Origin: Calonectria ilicicola | Lineage: Eukaryota > Ascomycota > Sordariomycetes > Hypocreales > Nectriaceae | Direction of reading: 5' to 3' | DNA length: 64,000 nt | Assembly (NCBI GenBank): GCA_020809705.1 | Contig: CP085833.1 | Span: forward strand, 2,790,001-2,854,000 | Shown here: positions 48,734 through 59,657 of the stretch, piece after piece | Numbering within the stretch: the first letter of the stretch is position 1 | How the letters are laid out: the number at the start of each line of letters is the position of its first letter | Position numbers and translations under genes: made by a program | The notes under the pieces: model-generated | Database searches by the model: none | What the model was told of the DNA's origin: nothing | Seen by the model: the letters and a program-made list of their open reading frames with translations, nothing else

Positions 48734-50327
48734 GTGGTCAAGGTGGACGGGTCGGGTCGTACAAGAGGCTGCTAGACCGGTCTGGGCGGCGTCGGGGGCT
48801 GGACGACGTGTCATAATTATTCAATTTTTTCCAAGGCTGCGAACGGGACATTTCAGAGTGACGAGAAAAAAGAGAGCAAAGAGTTTCGTGTAATTTTGTT
48901 AGGAATACTACAGGATGAAGGTTCGGCGTCGGGCTGGCTTGGGTGCTGAGCTGTCATCGATGGAACCAGCAGAAAATGCCATTGCAAAGAAAAAAAGCTT
49001 CCCAGCTCCCTGGAGTATCATTGTGTGCCTTGTCTTGACGTCTTGAATGAGGTAGGGCCATCGGCCAGCGCCCCTTATTTCCGTGCAAAGGGGGGGGGGG
49101 CCGCTTGTTGTCTCCCCCAGATATGACGATACAATCCTACAATCGATGTCCCGGGCGCACACCCTCACAGCGCACCCCGTCCCATCTCAGTCAATGCTCC
49201 CATCCGGCGGTCTTTGCTCAAAGAATGGCCGTTTAGCATCACGTGCGGCATTTCTAGTGCATCCAATTTCGACGCGGGCATTGTCTTTGTCTCAGGGCGC
49301 CCATCATTCCAGCACCAACTGCCGGCGCCATCAACATTCCGCGTGGTCATTGTAGCCCTGAGCGGCGAGGTTGGGAGTCAGAAGGAGGGCGCGGTCCAGG
49401 TAGAGGCGCGAGCGTCTCAGTGTCTCCTTTGCTGTCCTTTAGACAACAAAAGAAGTGCTGGGACGATCATATATCATGCATGGCCTGTGTGTTACTTTGT
49501 CTACGACCCTGGATCGGGGTGCTCCTCTTTCTTTCTTTCCCTTGTTTTACCCTTCCCGGGCCTGCCTAGTATTGTTGCTATTGCTGCCGGGGCCCTCTTT
49601 TTATAATCATCTTGTGCGGTTGGTGCCCGGTGCTTTGCAGACGGGTGACGGAGCGGCTAGCGGCGCAAACGCGAACAAAGAACTGTGACCAGTCATTACT
49701 GCAACCCTGCTGGAGCGATTTTTTTTTAGAGGCATGTAAGGGCTTTCGTCACGGATCTTGTTTCAGTGGACTCGCTCTCATCCCGAAAAAAAAAAAAAGT
49801 GCTCTGAACTAAACTGAGGAAAGCCAGTGAAAGAGTTGTTGGAGACTGGTGATATTGAAGATACGGCTTGGAGAAGGAAACTGGAGAGAGAAAAAGAAAC
49901 AGGCGAGGAAGAAAGAAGCAGCGGAATCATCCGATAATGGACGGTAATCCACGGGTTGCCTTGGGTCGTGATTGACATACGGCCTTCCTTTCTTTCATTG
50001 TTTTGCGCCATCTCGTGAATGCTCAGCTGGACCTCAACCACAAAGACGACCAAAGCTCCGGATTTCCACGCACCCGAGATTCAGATTTAGTCGGGAAATC
50101 CTTTCATCAAACTTTTGGACGAAGCCACTCGTCTCCTGGAACTTCATATTCATCCGCGTTTGCCTCCCACCCTGGCCTGTCAGCCTGCTATTTCTTTTTC
50201 CTTCACCCCGTCTGGCCCTCCCGATCGATCGTCCACTTTCAGCCAACGAACCAGGGTATGGTGTAAGTTGTTGGCGTACTTGCCCCTGTCACCCCGCCCT
50301 TCCGCTTCGTTTGCACTGCCGTCCAAA
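48734..50327. other. Intergenic, RVB1 3' side to HMG-box gene promoter
   Basis: 1.6 kb, no supported gene. It includes an 11-nt G run (49090-49100), an A run near 49787-49798 and a C/T-rich leader from about 50160. Short frames only. Confidence 0.5.
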
Positions 50328-52470
50328 ATGTCACAAGTCATCTCCTTGGTTGCTCCCCCAAAGGCCATGACCCCGGCCCACTCGTCCCCTATGGAGCTTG
50401 ATGACCAGGACGGGCCCAGAGCCTTTCGAACTGCAGCCGACACCCCCGAATCTCCTAGCCCTCGCACCATCGGTCTTGCGAAGAAACGTGCTGCTTCCAT
50501 CAACACTGCCGATGCTAGCTATGCTCGATTTGAGCACCTTCAACTTAACACTCCTGGCACCATGAACTCTGATAGCCCTAGAGACCATATATGTCTCTGC
50601 ACGCCGGCTCCCAAGATCCCCAGGCCTCGTAATGGTAAGTCAGAGGAATTTCTTTGTCGTCGTCGGTGGAACTTGTCGGCATACTGTTTGCCGCGAGACA
50701 CTCGCACAGCATTCGAGCGGAAAACCACATCACCGCAGTGTTCCACCTACACTGCCTTCCTGCGACTGACATTCTTGATATACAGCCTTTATTCTTTACC
50801 GTCAACATCACCAAGCCCAAGTTGTCGCCGAAAACCCAAATCTCTCCAACCCAGAGATCTCCAAGATTATTGGAGAGCAATGGAAGGAAGAGTCTGAGCA
50901 GGTCAAGGACAGATGGAAGAGCCTGGCCGATGAAGAGAAACAGCGTCATCAGCGCCAGTATCCGGATTATCGATACCAACCTCGTCGAGGTGCTCGAGCA
51001 CAGGCTACTCGCCCTGGCTCGTCTCCTGCTGATGATGTAGGTCGCTGCCCCAAGTGCAACGGTCGTTCTTTGGCGACTCCCCGCACCCCCTCAGCGTCAT
51101 TTTCCACACCGGCTGGTGCAAAACCAGGCATGCATCCCTTCGCATCCACGATGAGAGGGGAAGAACCGGACATGTCTCGTCGTTCCAGTTTTGGTAGCCT
51201 ACCCCTGAGTAGGCCACGCTATCTCAATCAAAGATCCAACATCTATGATGCTGATGAATACGATCCTGAGTCTCCTGAAATGAAGAGAAGACGCTTTAAC
51301 AGCAACGCTACTTACCACTCGGTGACGTCTCCTAACATCACACCGGGGCAAGCGTCGCGTGCTCTTTCTATTGGAGGGCCCCCAGGCGCCATGCGAGCAT
51401 ATGGGGGTCCTACCTTGCCTGAACCTGATGGTTTGACACGATCAAAGTCAGGCCCTATGCCTCCTCCTCCTCGTCCGCCGATGTCAGGTTCATGGTCGGA
51501 ACACAGCCCCCATGCTGGCCGTCAACATTCCTTTGATGAATCACTCCGACTCCCACCTCTGCAGACCTCAGTTCCCATGTCTCCGACAATGGCTACAGAG
51601 GTGGATATTCGGCAGATAAACACACCCGTCACAGGACTTGGAATTTCAGGCTCCCGTGACCCCCAAGCTCGAAGTGTTGAGGCCATGGTAATGTCTATCT
51701 CTTTTACCAAAAAGCTGGCTGTTCTTGCCAGAATCTGCCAACCTCAAGCCCTACCTGGACCCGGGGAAGCAGAAATCACACCTCGCGGCCCTGTCATTGC
51801 TGTCGAGGGTCCAAAGCCAAAGTTGATCCAGCAAGTCGGGAAAGTGATTCAGAAAGCCTTGATGGCAGTTGAACAATTCGATCTCAAGACCTGGGAGAAC
51901 CATTCCACCCAAGAGTTCAATGGAGGTGATGGTTTCAGATCTGACAGCGAAGGGACACCTTTGGAGTCACAAGACTTCTTTGCAGCATATTTTCACACCA
52001 TGGCACGTTGGCATGAGAAATCCAAAGAGATTGTAAAACATATTGGCTCTAGACAAGAACCAAATACTTACGCTGCCGACGAAAGCCCACGCCGAGGTTC
52101 CGCTGAATCAACATCCTCTGCCGGGAATCAAAGTAAAACGGGACCGCACAAGATTCCTGTCGCGCTACTTGGAGAAGGATTCAGTCTCACGCTCTCTGAC
52201 ATGTTTGCCTGCAACGCTCCGATTGGTGATGCGTATGCCCCGATTGACCACTGGCAGTGGATGGCGACCCTCTGGCGCGGAATCGTGGGCCCTGACCTGG
52301 TGGTTTATGTCAAGCCTACTCTGGAGGAGGAGATTCTGAAGTACGGGGCTGTCCATATTCAGAAACGCCCTGCACTGATGATTGTCCGGATTCCATCTGG
52401 AAGCGATCTTGATGAGACTACGGAGCGTCGAGTTGCGTTCGAAGTTGTTGAATGGGTTCGGGGAGCATAA
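50328..52470 (+). CDS. HMG-box transcription factor (Rox1/Ste11-like box)
   Basis: Two exons: 50328-50634 and 50786-52470, giving 1992 nt and 663 aa. The 151-nt intron interrupts the HMG box right after PRPRN. The box (about residues 96-166) reads IPRPRNAFILYRQHHQAQVV, then PEISKIIGEQWKEES, then RWKSLADEEKQRHQRQYPDYRY, that is, a sequence-specific (MATA/SOX-like) box with RPxNAFxLYR. Next is a basic patch and CPKCNGR, a possible half zinc site. The middle is Ser/Pro-rich with KRRRF (a nuclear signal). A conserved C-terminal region (about 430-660) contains LGEGFSLTLSDMFACNAPIG. Related fungal factors act in mating, sexual development or hypoxic repression; which one this is cannot be said. The start ATG is the first one in the open frame. 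Confidence 0.85.
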
Positions 52471-53400
52471 TTCTAAAAGGAAAGGAGTTGGGCAAGAATT
52501 CATAATGACTGCAACGAGATATCAATAGCGGTGGCGTTGAGGGTGTGTTATGTACGATAAGTAGGAGCGTTGCTAACTAGGGAGGTTGGCTGAGATTGCT
52601 GGGAATCTTTGTTGGGGACCCTTCATGAATGTCAACGACCCGATCTGCATGACGCTCTAAAGAAAAGGAGACTTGTTGAAAGATGACTATTATTATGATC
52701 TAGGAATACCAAATAGTTTCAGCATCTATCACAAAATATTTGATCAATGAGTGGTTGCATTGAAGAACCGATGCGTTGAATTTTAGTGATTCTTATGAAA
52801 GTAGAAGGGTCGAAGAAAAAAAAGCAAAGAAAGAGAAGTACCTAAAGGACGTCGATAGCGTGTATAGCGTGATAGCTTTGCGAGACTAATAGCCTCGTGA
52901 TGTTGTTGAGCTGAGCTTTGACACCTGATACCTAAGGCGCAATGTCGTCGGCGTCATCCCCACTTTTCGAGATGTAAGGTACGGGGTTCGCACGGGCAAC
53001 AGAATGTATGAGACAAAGTTCTACATTGGAGGAACAAAGAAAACGAAGAGTATTCATAAATAAAGAGACATTATTGTACTGATATTGTATGATTCCTATA
53101 TTTGCAACTTATGTAATGACCTTCCTTCCTCAATCAATTATTGGGCTTGTGGATGCAACTCTTGTCAATAATTTGAGGTTGGCAGGTACGTACTCCCCGC
53201 CAAGCCCCGTCAAGCTTGGCCAGGCTAACCCGTTCCGCCGTCGCGTTTATCCGAAAAGGAAACGCGTTCAACTACAGAGTCAACAGCGGTTCAGGAGCTA
53301 AGCTCGCAGACTGCAGGGACGCAACGCTCCGTCAACGACGTTCACAACAACAAACACGACCGAGACGAACGACAGTGACAACGAACTTGACGCCAGCACG
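52471..53400. other. Intergenic before dynactin gene
   Basis: 930 bp; the left part should be the HMG-box gene 3' UTR, the right part the dynactin promoter and leader. AT-rich, no supported gene. Confidence 0.5.
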
Positions 53401-53430
53401 ATGCTCCTCGAACTAGACCATCGCCCATAA
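53401..53430 (+). promoter_or_regulatory. uORF with stop overlapping the dynactin start codon
   Basis: An ATG at 53401 opens a 9-codon frame whose TAA (53428-53430) shares its last base with the main ATG (53430-53432), giving TAATG. Both ATGs have A at -3. This suggests that translation of the main frame depends on reinitiation or leaky scanning; the transcript start is unknown. Confidence 0.5.
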
Positions 53431-56400
53431 TGCAAGAATTCAAGACCGGACAGACGGTCCAACTCAACGACGGTCGCAAGGGGACTGTCCGTTTCGTCGG
53501 CTCGACCAGCTTCCAGGTCGGCGAGTGGATAGGCGTCGAGCTTGACGAGAAGACCGGCAAGAACGATGGAAGTGTTCAGGGCGAGCGCTATTTCGATTGC
53601 CCCATGGGCTATGGCATGTTTGTGAAGCCCATGATGGCCACGGTCATCGCGCAGCCCCCTGCACCTAGGCCTGCGCCGGGGAGGAAGCCTTCTCGTCCTT
53701 CGAGTTTTAATCCAGGAGGTGGGAGGCAATCCGTATCTGGTGATTCGGGTCTGAGCAGAAGGAAGAGTCTGAATGCACCGAGCCCGAGCCCGATACCGAG
53801 AACCCGTCCATCGAGCATTGCAAGAGTATGAACAGTACCAATGACACGCCAATAACCCGGATATGCTAACATTTGAACAGTCTCCTACGAAATCACCTAC
53901 CAAACAGCTCAGTGGACCTCCCAGTGCATCCGTATCTCGAACTGGAACGCCTTCTAATGTCCGAGTGCCATCGGCTGCCTCGAAGACTCGTCCAACCTCG
54001 GGTGCTCGCACATCTATGGGCCCCCCCGCGGCGCCTGTCTCTCGTGCCCGACAGGCCTCTACTTCCTCAGTTACATCAAGATCAGGCGCGCCACCGCCTC
54101 GGACTAGCGGTCGCATGTCACTGAGCGGGTCACGAGCGGTTTCAACTTCTCGCCCCGAATCAGCTCAAAGACGACCGTCTGTCGACTCAGGAGGAGGCCG
54201 GCGGTCTTCAGATAGGGATGATGACGGGGGCGAAGCCGAGATTCTCTCTCCCCAACCCCGAAGCCCAGTTATGGCCCGAACAAAGGCTTTGGAGAGACTC
54301 ACTGGTGGCCCTCCCTCACGATCAGCTACCCCCCCGGCCACAAAAAAACCCGCTGCGCCCACAACGACCCGTACTGGTGGAAGTACGGCCGCGAGCCGTG
54401 AGATTGAGGATCTTAAAGCAAAGTTGAAAGTTTTGGAAAGAAAACGAATCGAAGACCGCGATAAACTGATGCAGTTAGAGAAGGTCCAGGGAGAGAGGGA
54501 CAAATTCGAAGCAATTATCCAGAAGCTTCAACAGAAATATCAGCCTCAACAGCAAGAGAACAACGAGCTGCGGAAGCTATTAAAAGAGGCGGAGCAAAGA
54601 CTAGAATCGATTGAAGAAATCCAAGCCGAACACGACACGGCGCTGGAGTTGGCGACACTCGATCGAGAAATGGCTGAAGAGACGGCCGAAGTTCTCAAGG
54701 TCGAACTTGAAGCATTAAAACAGAAGGTTGAAGAATTGGATCTTGAGGTCGAAATTCTTAGAGAGGAGAACGAGGAATATAGTAAAGGCATGACACCCGA
54801 GGAACGATCCAGTGTTGGGTGGCTGCAAATGGAACGAACAAATGAGAGGTTACGGGAGGCTCTCTTACGTCTGCGAGATATCACCCAAGAGACGGAAGAG
54901 GAGCTCAAGGACCATATTAAGGGGCTTGAGGAAGAAGTCAAGGAGTTTGGTACGGTCAAGGAGGAATTCAGCACAACAAAGGAAAAGCTCGAGCATTCAG
55001 AGACTGCTGTTGAAGACCTCCGCCAACAGCTCGACAATGCTCTCGGCGCTGAGGATATGATCGAGGATCTCACAGAGCGAAACATGAGCATGACTGAACA
55101 GATCGACGAGCTCAAGGCCGTTATTGACGATTTGGAGAGCCTGAAGGAGATTAACGACGAGCTCGAGATTAACCATGTCCAGAATGAGAAGGAAATGCAA
55201 GAGGAACTCGACTTGAAGGATGCGGTTATCTCTGAGCAGCTCCGCCGTGCCGGAGAGAGAGAGGAAACGCTGGAGGACATGGAATACACCCTATCACGAT
55301 TCCGCGAGCTGGTGACCAACCTGCAAAGCGACTTGGAGGATATGAGGGCATCCCAGGCCGTCACGGAGGGAGAATCAGAGAAGCTCAACGACCGATCGCG
55401 TGCCATGATGGATCTCAACATGAAACTCCAAATCTCTGCCGCCAAGGCTCAAGTCAAGGCTATTGATCTAGAGCTACGCCGTCTGGAGGCCCAGGAGGCC
55501 GAGCAGCACCTTGAGATGGTCAAGCTCTTCTTGCCCGATACTTATAAGGAGGACCAAGACTCTGTTCTTGCCCTACTCCGTTTCCGCAGATTGGCGTTCA
55601 AGGCTAACCTTCTCAACGCATTCATCCGTGAACGTATCAACGGACAGCCCCACCCTGGTCATGAGAATGACGTCTTTGCTGGATGTGATGCTGTTGATAA
55701 ACTTGTCTGGGTATCAAACATGTGCGACCGTTTTGTCAGCGACATGAGCCACTGTTCCATTGAACAATTCTCCAAGTACCAGAACGCCCTTCTTGAGCTG
55801 GAGCCTGTTGAGCGTGCTCTCAACGTATGGATCGATGGTTTACGCCGAGACGAGCTCAAGGAGCAGAAGTGCGCAGATGAGCTTCAGCGCACTATCGCAT
55901 TGTTGACCCATCTTGCCGAAGTTCACATTTCTGGGGACCTTTCTAACTACGCTGATGATGTTTACATGAGATCCCTAGTCATGCAGAGCCATCTTGATTC
56001 CGCAGCCGCCACATTTAACACCCTGCGCGGCCTGGTTCAACGTGTGGTTCCTGGCGAAGGCGACGAGGAGGAACTTGCACAGCATTTTGCGAAGAAGACT
56101 GAAATGGTTATTACCCAAACCCGAGGTGCCAAGGTCATTGCCGGCAAGGCCGTGCGTGCTCTGCAAGACCTAAAGACCCGGTCCCTCTCGCTGCTTCCAG
56201 AAACCTCGGACGTATTTGAACAATGCGGCAAGGCTACTCAAGAGCTCGCAGATCTATCCCGGCAGATTGGCTTTGGTCTCCACGACCTATTGACTTCGGA
56301 CGAGACTAGAACCGAGCCGTTCACCTACTCGGAGGTTCAAGGATCCATCCAGAAGACGGTTCTTGCTATTACTTTTACCAACGACTCTGATCTCTTCTCT

Positions 56401-57474
56401 ACCTACTTGGCCAAGCTTCGAACTCTCACAACACAAATCACTGACTTGGCTACGCTGGCATCGGATCTTGACCAGACTCAAGAGTTCGATGTGGGCCCAG
56501 AACCCTGGAAGTTGCGATCTCAAGAGCTCAAGGCCCTCAAGACTGTTCCCATTGATGCAGAGGAAGAGCTTCGCCGCGTTAAGGAGGAGTACAGCGAGGC
56601 CCGTCGCACGATTGCACAGCGTGATGAGCACCTCAGTACTGCGGTTCTCAAGATTGAGACTCTCGAATCTAGGATGCGCGACGCTCAAGCTAATATTGAA
56701 CGTATTACCAAACTGCAGATCGAACTCGAACAGTCTGGCGAACAGATTGGTAGCCTCAAGGAGGATATTGAGAAACAAGACCGTGAGCTCAAGAACCTTG
56801 AGTCTGAGCGGGACAAGTGGAAGAAGATTGCCAGCGACAGCCGTGCCTACGCTGACGGTGCCGACGCCGCAGGGGCCAAGGCTGGTCAGGAGCGTGCTGT
56901 TGCCACCGCCCGGGAAATGGATGCCCTCAAGTCAGACATTGAGAGCTTGCAGTCGGCGGTGCGATACCTTCGCGAAGATAACCGACGAGCTCGTACAGCT
57001 GAACAGGCCAAGTACGATTGGCTTGCAGAGCCGCTTAAGAAGCCTACCAGTGCCACAGAGCAGCGTAAGACTCTGATCGCCGCCGAGGGCAAGGATGTGC
57101 TTGGCGAGCTTGTTAGAATGGCTTGCTCGGCTACAGTGTACGACTACTCGGTTCTGCCCAAGGACAAGCTCGCCTGGAAGCCTGCTCGCTCCACACCCCA
57201 ATACCACGCCGCCAAGCAGGCCGAGGACTATGCAGCCTGGACTGCTTGGCAAGACTCTGTCCTCCAGAAGGCCGATATGCTGCGCACCCAGGTCGCAGGT
57301 GCGGACCGACGCAAGGCTCTCAGTCGGTCAAACCCCGCCGCAGCCGCAGCTGCTCGCCTCCGGATCAAAATGGCTGGCCCAGATGGAAAGATGGTTCCTG
57401 GATCAGGAAACGAGGTGCAAATCGTGGGATCTCGCGAATGGGAGGGCCTTCAGGGCCGCGTGACAGCTGTATGA
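53430..57474 (+). CDS. ro-3: Dynactin large subunit p150-Glued
   Basis: Two exons: 53430-53825 and 53881-57474, giving 3990 nt and 1329 aa; the intron is 55 nt. Residues 3-70 are a CAP-Gly domain with the tubulin/EB1-binding motif GKNDGS (43-48), preceded by [17 protein letters not shown]. Residues ~75-290 are a basic Ser/Pro-rich linker that binds microtubules in homologues. A long coiled coil (about 300-650, dynein-binding CC1) follows. Then comes the globular dynactin domain (about 660-950, [20 protein letters not shown] near its start), a second coiled coil (about 1020-1180) and a C-terminal region. The protein links dynein to cargo and microtubules and is the product of Neurospora ro-3, Aspergillus nudM and yeast NIP100. 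Convergent with SRP19. Confidence 0.95.
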
Positions 57475-57961
57475 TGAGAATGCGTTTAAGACGACGGGCA
57501 ACAAGCGATATAGACATACCCCTATTTTTTCATTTCCATCACCTTGTAAACCTCGTGGACGCTTGGTGTTTTGTTTTTTTTCTACATTTTTTACTTCATG
57601 TACCTTTTATAGCATGACAGCGAACCGTATCAATTCGCAACAGAATAAAGCCTTTCATGATTGATCAGACACAATAATTCTAGCCCTTGGTTTTTTTTTC
57701 TTTTTAACAAAAAAAGTTCTTCATTTCATTTTTTTTTCTTTCTTGGAATTCGTTCTAGGAGGAATTTGTTCCACTCCCCCCATGTTCGTGGGGTCAGTCA
57801 TGCTTTCATCCATGGTATATACCCCTTTGGTTCTAGAAACCTATTCATCCCAATGCCATTGATATCTGCAAACAACTCCTAGTCATGAAATTGATGCCCA
57901 CCTAACCGCCCGCTCATTTCCCCTCTTTACTTCCCCCTTCCTTTCTGTATTTTTTGTTCCT
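57475..57961. other. Convergent intergenic
   Basis: 487 bp between dynactin (+) and SRP19 (-) stops, with several T runs (57520-57740). Both 3' UTRs expected; nothing else seen. Confidence 0.5.
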
Positions 57962-58792
57962 TTATGCTTTGCCTTTGCCCTTCTTGTCCTTCTTCTTCTT
58001 GCCTCCTCCGCCACCACCGCTGCTGTCGTCGCCGCCCATGCCGGCCTGGGCGCCCATGAGTGCTGCCATGGGGTCGCCGCCGCTCTGCATCTCCTTCATC
58101 ATGTCCTTGAACAGGTTCTCCGAGACACCGCCACCCGTCATGGCAGCGCTCAGGTAGGGCAGGCGGTCGCCCATCTTCCAGCCTCGCGGCACGGCGGGGC
58201 GTGGGTAGGGTTTGGATGGGTCGGGCTGCAGCTGGCCGCCGATGCGCAGGCGCAAGCCGGGGCTGTCGTCGGTGGTGGGGTTGGCCTGCAGGTGGTTGGC
58301 GACGAGGCGGTACAGGTGGTGCTTGTTGTTGACGTTTGTGCCGGGCGTCTTCTTGAGGCCAACCTTTACGCGGCCCGGGTTGGCCCAGTCCTTGGGGTGC
58401 ACCTTTTCGGGCTCGAGCAGCGTGGGCAGGCGCAGGCGCGAGCAGGCGTTTGCAATTTCGCGCGCGAGGGGGTCCTTGACGGCCAGCTCGATGGGCACGC
58501 GGCGGCCCTCGGCTCGGGTCCGTGAGGCGTCAAAGTAGACGGGGTAAAGGCACTGGAAGTCTGCGTATGCCGCACGATCGGCCGACTGGGGGAGCGTCGA
58601 TGTTGGAGGTTGCTGGAACTGGGCTGGGTCTAGGATGTGCGAAGCCGCGGCTGCAGGTCTGGGAGCCGCCTGGGAGGCCGGGTCTGGGACGCGGCGAATG
58701 ATCTCGGCGTCATCAAAGTCGTCAATGTCATCGATATCGGGGTCGGAGGCGAGGTCGCTGTCGGAGACCTCTTCTATCCGGGGGTGAGACAT
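57962..58792 (-). CDS. SEC65: Signal recognition particle subunit SRP19 (Sec65)
   Basis: A single exon of 276 aa. The acidic N-terminus (SDSDLASDPDIDDIDDFDD) is followed by the SRP19 domain at about residues 75-200: CLYPVYFDASRTRAEGRRVP, then ELAVKDPLAREIANACSRL, HPKDWANPGRVKVGLKK and NNKHHLYRLVANHL. The protein binds SRP RNA helices 6 and 8 and helps load SRP54 for co-translational targeting to the ER. The C-terminus is Met/Gly-rich and ends in a Lys tract (GGGKKKKDKKGKGKA), as in fungal homologues. The frame is open upstream to 58888, but ATG 58792 gives the conserved start; the upstream part looks like leader. Confidence 0.92.
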   Translation of the reverse strand: MSHPRIEEVSDSDLASDPDIDDIDDFDDAEIIRRVPDPASQAAPRPAAAASHILDPAQFQQPPTSTLPQSADRAAYADFQCLYPVYFDASRTRAEGRRVPIELAVKDPLAREIANACSRLRLPTLLEPEKVHPKDWANPGRVKVGLKKTPGTNVNNKHHLYRLVANHLQANPTTDDSPGLRLRIGGQLQPDPSKPYPRPAVPRGWKMGDRLPYLSAAMTGGGVSENLFKDMMKEMQSGGDPMAALMGAQAGMGGDDSSGGGGGGKKKKDKKGKGKA

Positions 58793-59657
58793 GGCGAGGT
58801 ACTGGTGGTGGTGCGGGCTCGGGTTCGGGGGAGAGCGACAAGAGGAGCCGGAGCAGAGGAGGAGAAGGGAAAAGAGAGAGAGAGGCAATTGAGAAGAAGA
58901 AAGCGCACCGGGAGGACGTGGCCGGCGGCGATGGAGACGGAGATCAGGCCGTGGTGAGGTTCACTCAAGGTGGTGGTGGCACGGGACAGGTGGTGTATTT
59001 CCTATGAGCATGGTGGGGTTGGCTGGTGGGTTCAGCACCTGGCAGAAAAATAGGCTGGTGGGGGGGATTTGGCAACCAGCGGATTTGTGGGGTACGTACA
59101 TATATATACGCATAGACATTTACATACATACACATACACACACATACGCGCTATGAGCAATGGCAAGACACGCCATCAAGCATTCACACTACTGCACGAT
59201 TGAGAGCTGCGCAAGATAAGCGAGGTGGACAAAGCAAATTAGAATCAATTTAAGGATTCGACCCAGTTCGGGCTATATCTGAGGCTCCCGTCTACTTCGA
59301 CACCAGGTCGATGGAACCCGAGCCAGCGAGCGGGTAGTACTTCTGCCAAAACCAACATGAATAGCGGCCCTGGCGTGTAAAGGGCCACTGAATCGACACA
59401 AAAGAGCTAAATTTAGCCACGTTGGCCATCTCCGTCCTCTGCCATGGACGGTTCTATGTCAGCCTGAGAAAAAATCTCTTGTATTCTCTTTCTCATCTCC
59501 TTGACCAGTCAAAAATCTAGGTCAATCTGGCTGCTGTGGCCAATCGCCACCAAATTTCTTTCAAAAATCGCAGTCAAAATAAATAGTAGTAGTTAAGCTT
59601 TAAATATTCAATGCTGACACTTTTGTTGTTGTTGTTGTCGCCGTGTCTGCCCCGCCA
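58793..59657. other. Intergenic, SRP19 upstream / CCCH gene 3' side
   Basis: 865 bp. It holds the SRP19 promoter and the 3' UTR of the CCCH gene. A TA/CA-rich low-complexity stretch (ATATATATACG then ACATACATACAC) lies at about 59096-59151. No gene is seen. Confidence 0.5.

Noticed and set aside
54546..55445. 299-codon frame antisense to dynactin
   Set aside because: Ser-rich mirror of the Glu/Leu-rich coiled-coil codons; a shadow of the real gene.
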